Shown here: positions 20,553 through 24,895 of the stretch, piece after piece
How the letters are laid out: each line of letters begins with the position of its first letter
Position numbering within the stretch: position 1 is the first letter of the stretch
Assembly: GCA_001792895.1 (NCBI GenBank)
Contig: MARA01000127.1
Span: 1 to 24,895 of the forward strand
Direction: 5' to 3'
From: Lentinus brumalis
Taxonomy: Eukaryota > Basidiomycota > Agaricomycetes > Polyporales > Polyporaceae
Length of the DNA: 24,895 bases
Translations under genes and position numbers: made by a program
Notes under the pieces: generated by a model
Told to the model about the DNA's origin: nothing
The model's database searches: none
What the model saw: only the letters and a program-made list of their open reading frames with translations

Positions 20553-20627
20553 CAGCCCCGCAGGAATCGAACCTGCGACCGCTCGATGCCTTCGCAGAGC
20601 GGCTTACCCACTAAGCCAGGAGGGCTG
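20553..20627 (-). tRNA. tRNA-like Pol III unit 1 (anticodon not assignable)
   Basis: The 75-nt element has a 7-bp acceptor stem (CAGCCCT/GGGGCTG), a D arm (GGCT/AGCC) and a perfect 5-bp T stem with loop TTCGATT. The A box TGGCTTAGTGGGT (20606-20618) and B box GGTTCGATTCC (20563-20573) match Pol III consensus. A T6 run on the transcribed strand (20525-20530) lies 23 nt downstream. The anticodon arm is abnormal: CGCTC/GAGCG closes a 12-nt loop with an inner TGC/GCA stem. No standard anticodon can be read unless a 7-nt intron is assumed. It could be a tRNA gene with a short intron, a pseudo-tRNA, or the head of a SINE. Confidence 0.6.
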
Positions 20628-20710
20628 ATGCTCAGTACCATCAGCACCGCGTCCCACCCCAATAACACGGTGTCGCCAGCTGACTGACAAAAAACATACG
20701 AGCAGTGAAA

Positions 20711-20784
20711 CAGCCCCGCAGGAATCGAACCTGCGACCGCTCAATGCATTGCACAGCGGCTTACCCACTAAGCCAGGAGGGCTG
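20711..20784 (-). tRNA. tRNA-like Pol III unit 2
   Basis: This 74-nt copy starts 158 bp from unit 1. The A box (20763-20775) and B box (20721-20731) are identical to unit 1, and the T6 terminator is at 20689-20694. It differs only in the anticodon arm (CTGTGCAATGCATTGAG), where the inner TGC/GCA pairing is kept although the loop changes from GAAG to AAT. The 5' flank (GGTACTGAGCA...) is shared by the units. Confidence 0.6.
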
Positions 20785-20869
20785 GTGCTCAGTACCATCA
20801 GAACCCCGTGTCATGCCAATAAGCTGCCGTTGTCAGGCGACAAAAAAAGTCACTCGCCACTTATTATAC

Positions 20870-20944
20870 CAGCCCCGCAGGAATCGAACCTGCGACCGCT
20901 CGATGCCTTCGCAGAGCGGCTTACCCACTACGCCAGTAGGGCTG
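20870..20944 (-). tRNA. tRNA-like Pol III unit 3
   Basis: This 75-nt copy starts 159 bp from unit 2. The B box is unchanged (20880-20890). The A box is TGGCGTAGTGGGT (20923-20935), still a consensus match, and the T7 terminator is at 20842-20848. The anticodon arm is identical to unit 1. A G in the D arm shortens the D stem by one pair. Its 5' flank (20945 onward) diverges from the other units. Confidence 0.58.
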
Positions 20945-21180
20945 GTACACAGACCGACCCGAAACTAACCCTCACATGGAAGCAGCCCTCTGGACTCAGT
21001 GGTGAACAGAGAACAGAAGAACCGACGCTACCGTAAGTAACTCAGGTAATAGGTAACAATTTAATACCCCGCCGGCCCGGTGGCTCAGTAAGGACCGATC
21101 TGATATACGGTAAGTCACTCAGCTTATTAAGATGTATGTACGAATTTATGGTGCTAAGCGCCACCCGGCCGTGTACATGC
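20945..21180. other. region without a gene
   Basis: No ORF or RNA gene can be supported. A plus-strand TGGCTCAGTAAGG near 21080 resembles an A box, but no B box follows. Confidence 0.4.
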
Positions 21181-21181
21181 G

Positions 21182-21560
21182 TGGTCGTCCAGGACGACCA
21201 GTGTGCGCCGGGAACCCCGGCCGTGCTGGCTCTGCCACTAGGGACATTGAAACTCTCAAAACATTTCCATGTCCCGGACTCACCATCAGGCAGAGAACCG
21301 TGGCTAGAGAGAGAGAGAGAGAGAGAGATATTCATTTAGTAGTCATTAAACCTAAAGTGCAGCGCTACACGACCGTGCCCACAGCCCACCATGTGGTCGT
21401 CCAGGACGACCACGGTGTACACTGAGCCCGCGGAGATTAAGCGCTCGTCCCTCCAGCCCGCTATAGTCGTCCAGGACGACCATTTAGCCATGCTGAGCTG
21501 TGCACCAGAAACATTGAAACTCCCAATCAAATTGCATGTATCGCACACAACAGCAGAGAA
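21182..21560. repeat. duplicated unit with three palindromes and an (AG)n tract
   Basis: Palindromes lie at 21182-21200, 21393-21413 and about 21463-21483 (centres 21191, 21403, 21473, all A). After the first and the third comes a shared stretch (ACATTGAAACTC, about 40 bp of diverged sequence, CAGCAGAGAA or CAGGCAGAGAA). This is a diverged duplication of palindrome plus flank. An (AG)n microsatellite occupies 21306-21328. The third palindrome has lost a paired outer base but keeps the core. Confidence 0.8.
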
Positions 21561-21733
21561 GTCACTTAAGTACTCATTATCATCGAGTACAGCGGGACCT
21601 CAGGCAACATGGAACGGTTGTACATATATACGCATCAATGATACAAGATCTAAAGTACATGCGACAGCGGCGGCCCAAGAAACTAGAGGGGTAACTACGT
21701 CTTTGCTATGTGTGTAGTCCGTTACCCGCTCCT

Positions 21734-22114
21734 CTATGACCGCTTCCCTCTCCTCCGCTTGTCCTTGGCCTTGTCCGCCTTGGCCTCCTGGTCCGCCTTC
21801 CCTGCCTTCCTGGGGCCCATTTTGGCGGTGAGCTCCGAGGCGGCCCCGACGTCGCTCAACTTGTCGAGCAAGTCCGTGTTGCGGCCCTTCCTCAGGCTGC
21901 TGCGTCGCTCGTCCCCGGCCACCACCTGCGCGGGGCTGACCTCAGCGCGCTTCCGTTTGCGGGTGCTGGGACCTGGCTCGCCCTGCGGGATGTCGTCCAA
22001 GTCGTCGACCGTGCCGCCGAAGATGGTCTCGAAGGTGGAGTCGCGCGTGGCCTCCCCGTCGATGTCCATCCCCGTGTGGTCCAGGCGGGGCGAGTACCGG
22101 TACCACTCGTCCAT
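21734..22114 (-). pseudogene. orphan C-terminal tail resembling the SNF2 tail
   Basis: An open frame of 126 codons ends in a Lys/Arg-rich stretch (KADKAKDKRRRGKRS). Its composition and several blocks resemble the tail of SNF2 copy B: MD.D.. acidic start, KRKR patch followed by SP, an LSD...LTAKMGPRK segment against LSEDDARLATGMRSRK, and a Lys-rich end. No helicase domain lies upstream; instead the frame runs into the 77-bp minisatellite. I infer the 3' end of a third family member cut off from its body. A small independent basic protein is the alternative. Confidence 0.4.
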
Positions 22115-22119
22115 CTGGA

Positions 22120-22372
22120 ACTCGCCGCCGCCCTGCTGCTGCTCGTCGGCGGGCTCGTCGGTGCCCTCAGGCTGCCGCGCACCGCCCGGGTGTCGTCCGC
22201 GCCGCCGCCCTGCTGCTGCTCGTCGGCGGGCTCGTCGGTGCCCTCAGGCTGCCGCGCGCCGCCCGCGGTCTCGTCCGCGCCGCCGCCCGCTGCTGCTCGT
22301 CGGCGGTCTCGTCGGTGCCCTCAGGCTGCCGCGCGCGCCCGCGGTCTCGTCCGCGCCGCCGCCCTGCCACTA
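22120..22372 (-). repeat. 77-bp GC-rich minisatellite, about 3.3 units
   Basis: GCCCTCAGGCTGC recurs at 22163, 22240 and 22317, exactly 77 bp apart. In frame with the tail it encodes QPEGTDEPADEQQQGGG. Since 77 is not a multiple of three, each unit is read in a different frame, yet the frames stay open because of the high GC content. Confidence 0.85.
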
Positions 22373-22500
22373 GATGTGGTAGTTCTGATATATCACAAAC
22401 AGGTTGTTGGCCTAGAGCCTTTTACAATACATGTAGGCAGGATTCGTGATGTATTACGAATTGCCGGGAAAGCTCCCGGGGCTTCCCAATATGGCAGGCT

Positions 22501-22565
22501 GCCTCCCGGAGGCCTGTTATCAGTAGATTAGGCCCCGGTGGCTGTTATCTCTGTAGATAACAGCC
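22501..22565. repeat. cluster of three short palindromes
   Basis: GCCTCC-C-GGAGGC (22501-22513) is followed by GGCCT...AGGCC (22511-22533, loop 13 nt) and then by a 26-bp hairpin with 11-bp perfect arms GGCTGTTATCT / AGATAACAGCC and loop CTGT (22540-22565). The second and third share GTTATC-TGTAGAT-like inner sequence. They lie about 160 bp outside the left inverted repeat and may mark the edge of an element. Confidence 0.7.
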
Positions 22566-22723
22566 TAATCTCATCTGTCCCGTGCTTCCCGCGTCCGATC
22601 AGGGCGCTTATACACCGCCACGCCTCCCGACGGTGTTTTGCCAAATATGGCAACCCTCCGCTCCTGGCACCATACAGGGTACTTCCTCCCCCTGTAGCTC
22701 TCTCAATTCTCAACCGTTGGCCT

Positions 22724-22848
22724 CGCGCTTTTTGCAATGTCTTCGCCTGCTCAGGGCGCACCTATCTAGGTCTACGCGCCAAGGTATGGTGCAGTACTCA
22801 CGTTGCTGTTCCATGTATTGATGGCGCATTTTGTGCGAACAGAATCAC
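22724..22848 (+). repeat. left arm of a perfect 125-bp inverted repeat
   Basis: It is the exact reverse complement of 24771-24895 over all 125 bases. Weaker similarity continues inward for about 15-20 bp. The arm may extend outward, since its partner is cut by the window end. A 185-codon plus-strand ORF (22538-23095) crosses it but shows no recognisable domain. Confidence 0.95.
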
Positions 22849-23776
22849 GTATAGCACCGGCATCTCGGAGCCCGTCGCTTTGAAATATGGCTTCCCAGAT
22901 GCCCCCACAATGTACCTATCAAACGCAACTTGCAGCGTAACATTTGGACCAGCATATGCGACGGTATGCGCACTTCTTCTGATGGTTCATGCAGTAGGTG
23001 CACATATGCTCTCCACATCAGTAGTGCTCTTTGGTAGAGCTCAAACATGTGCTTCCCAATGTCCAGCCCTTTGTTGGACTCTATCAAGCCCATAAACATG
23101 AGATTCCGATGCTTCTGAACCACACAAGGTCCAGTTCTCCTCCTCAGCACAGCAAGTCCAGTTCATTTGACCATATACTGGCCAGTTCTGCTCCGTTCGG
23201 CTTCTAACTTGTTGCAACGTGTTCGGAAGGTATATGCGCAGAGTGAAAACACCGTAGTGTGGAATTAGGCGAGCTAGAGAGTCTTGTATCTCTCATACTG
23301 ATGGCTACATAATGGTAGTAGTATATGGTAAATATCGGTATCTGTATCACGCGCATTCTCATGCCAAAGGTATCCCAGATTTGTATAGGTGTTCTGCTTC
23401 TTCCGAGCCCCTGAACGCATGATTTCGTCATGTGCAAGCGGAGGTACAGCACGCTCTCCTCATGTACTCAGGAGGATGCTTGATGGCTCACCTCTCAATA
23501 AATAGACGGTGTATTGATGCCAATCTTTCTGCTTAATTTACGGACACTACGGCTGCACACAAATAGTGAGTTACAGTCTTATCGGAACAAAGCCTGAAGA
23601 TCAGTCAGCCTATCACTACCCCTCGGAGTACCACATCCTGTCTCCTTTGTCCGATGGATAAGAGAACGAATGGCGCGGTCGGATCCGCCTGGTATCCAGC
23701 TTTCCGACATAACCAGATGTGAGGAGAACGGACAGGAAATGGCCAAGATGTGAGGGAGGAAGCAAAATGGCAGGGT

Positions 23777-23869
23777 GTCTTAACCACGAGTAAGACGCTT
23801 GTCTGCACAGCATGTAAGACAGGCACAAGCGTCTTACGGACTGTGGCTGCGTCTTACCATGGTTAAGAC
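23777..23869. repeat. nested inverted repeat built of GTAAGAC motifs
   Basis: The outer arms are GTCTTAACCA (23777-23786) and TGGTTAAGAC (23860-23869). The inner arms are GTAAGACGCTTGT (23790-23802) and ACAAGCGTCTTAC (23825-23837). Further GTAAGAC/GTCTTAC copies lie in the loop and between the right arms. The structure could fold into a double hairpin. Confidence 0.8.
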
Positions 23870-23890
23870 CCTCCTGCACTGTTTGCTTAC

Positions 23891-24019
23891 CCACTCCTTC
23901 AGTTCAGCACCGTTCAGTACGTTGGTGGGCTTGTTGGAAAGCTGTCGAATGCGCGCAGGTAGCCGTATAGTCCGTTCGCTTATCGGACGTCAGCTTACTG
24001 CTCGATCTACAGTCCCTTC
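23891..24019 (-). pseudogene. decayed exon of an unrecognised gene
   Basis: A 43-codon block bounded by a GTGCAG| acceptor and a |GTAAGC donor reads EGTVDRAVS, TGA, then RPISERTIRLPARIR and NKPTNVLNGAELKEW. The composition is protein-like, both flanks are in phase 0, and the only stop could be CGA changed to TGA. An upstream exon may end at a CAG|GTATGTATG donor near 24090. I cannot name the family. Confidence 0.35.
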
Positions 24020-24770
24020 CTGCACACAGATAATTCATGAGGCCTTCAGTGCAGCATGCGATAAGGACGATTACATACATCATACATACCTGCCTGTACT
24101 GCCCAACATCTCCAGAAGAAATCAGCAGAGAAGCTTCAAGGATGGCAAAGATATACTGAAAGGTGCCCTGGTGGTGTATTGGCTTAGTATTGAAAATACC
24201 TGATTACCTGTGGAGCAGTAATATATATGATAAAGAGCCCTGCATATTACAGAACTGTCACAAAAGGTATGACGCAACTATACCGAGTATTGGAGGAGTT
24301 ACATAGGCAAGACTGCCCCGAGGGTACGTATCATAAGGTGTTACGAAATGGTCCAAATCGCGCACATGTGGCCTTGCCAGAACGCACCACTCTGTGGCGT
24401 TCTGGGAAGCCCAAATATACCTCGATACACGCAGGATTGAGACCGGTATAAGACATTCTATCTCCTGCATATGCGTGATTAGTAATAGAGCCAGATAGGC
24501 ATTTATGCTGTCCCATGATAGCAGACCGAGCGCAGACTCTGTAGAGTACACGCATACTTACCTACTGAGATATTTTCGCAGCTACCATGTCTCATATTGA
24601 CTGAGATATAAGGAAACAAACAGACCTTATGTGCCCATGAGGAGAACATGCCATATCTTCGCAGCGCAGGACTGCTCATTACGCGCATGGGCTTATTAGA
24701 ACGGCGAGTGCGTTGCGGGTCTGGGAAGCCCTTTTGCGCAGCGATCCACCTGGAACTGGCAGTGCTATGT

Positions 24771-24895
24771 GTGATTCTGTTCGCACAAAATGCGCCATCA
24801 ATACATGGAACAGCAACGTGAGTACTGCACCATACCTTGGCGCGTAGACCTAGATAGGTGCGCCCTGAGCAGGCGAAGACATTGCAAAAAGCGCG
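24771..24895 (-). repeat. right arm of the perfect 125-bp inverted repeat (cut by window end)
   Basis: It is the exact reverse complement of 22724-22848. Identity continues to the last base of the window, so the true repeat is at least 125 bp. The match implies recent formation or active gene conversion. Confidence 0.95.

Larger units (their letters stand above)
22849..24770. mobile_element. 1.9-kb segment between inverted repeats, possible non-autonomous element
   Basis: Length and flanking perfect inverted repeats suggest a DNA-transposon derivative or an inverted duplication. I find no transposase domain. The interior holds a nested hairpin (23777-23869), a decayed exon (23891-24019), a 9-bp-arm hairpin CCAGAACGC/GCGTTCTGG (24377-24385, 24397-24405) and otherwise AT-richer sequence than the left half of the window. 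Target-site duplications cannot be examined because the outer right end lies outside the window. Confidence 0.4.

Noticed and set aside
21070..21100. Fourth tRNA-like gene on the plus strand
   Set aside because: An A-box-like TGGCTCAGTAAGG is present but no B box or terminator at the right distance.
22538..23095. 185-codon plus-strand ORF over the left inverted repeat
   Set aside because: No recognisable domain, no promoter or intron support, and it crosses the repeat boundary. I keep it only as a remark.
1..24895. KDZ-type or other named fungal transposon as owner of the cluster
   Set aside because: No transposase, TET/JBP, integrase or reverse transcriptase motif could be read in any frame.

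Overview
This window looks like nuclear DNA of a filamentous basidiomycete fungus, probably an agaricomycete. The coding signal is broken by many short introns: 45-61 nt in most cases, GT...AG, several with a CTGAC/CTAAC-like branch site. The one gene whose family I recognise at the level of motif order is a DNMT1-type cytosine methyltransferase of the basidiomycete kind. Codon use is GC-rich. I see no bacterial operon features and no KDZ, TET/JBP, reverse transcriptase or integrase domain. Every convincing coding unit lies on the minus strand.  Layout, left to right. (1) 1-2980: copy A of a large SNF2-family helicase gene, entering from its 5' end at 2980 and running off the left edge. (2) 4062-9021: copy B, a full-length tandem paralogue of about 1,380 aa with the same exon pattern. 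(3) 9022-10807: a gene-free, GC-rich repeat region with a diverged pair of direct repeats, a tandem repeat, a 126-bp near-perfect palindrome and an A-rich tract. (4) 10808-11804: a MYND-zinc-finger-like gene whose finger is broken by an in-frame TGA and a lost Cys ligand. (5) 11970-13280: no recognised gene. (6) 13289-14955: a DNMT1-family methyltransferase fragment with motifs I, II, IV, VI and VIII but no N-terminal regulatory part. (7) 14964-15526: a satellite of a 19-bp palindrome abutting the methyltransferase. (8) 15654-19295: a three-exon gene for a protein of about 1,180 aa of unknown family with acidic/proline-rich repeats. (9) 19571-20380: a tandem repeat carrying the same palindrome. 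(10) 20553-20944: three tandem tRNA-like Pol III units. (11) 21180-21560: more palindromes. (12) 21734-22370: an orphan C-terminal tail resembling the SNF2 tail, fused to a 77-bp minisatellite. (13) 22724-24895: a 1.9-kb segment flanked by perfect 125-bp inverted repeats, containing decayed coding sequence and hairpins.  The most striking signal is the palindrome TGGTCGTCC-N-GGACGACCA. It occurs 17 times in four separate places, always with an invariant 13-bp core TCGTCCNGGACGA, while the flanks diverge and the central base is typical of each locus (G, A or T). One tandem-repeat unit appears to have been deleted exactly between two palindromes. The motif holds two CpGs and a CCNGG centre and sits beside a cytosine methyltransferase and SNF2 remodellers. 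A link through DNA methylation or sequence-specific binding is a hypothesis only.  Quality note: copy A, copy B and the 1,180-aa gene each show an apparent one-base deletion that falls in, or is explained by, a shortened G/C run. Copy B may have a second. This could be pseudogenisation, but it also fits homopolymer errors in an assembly, so I annotate these as genes with flagged breaks. All splice sites and exon joins are my reading of the sequence and were not tested by alignment or RNA.
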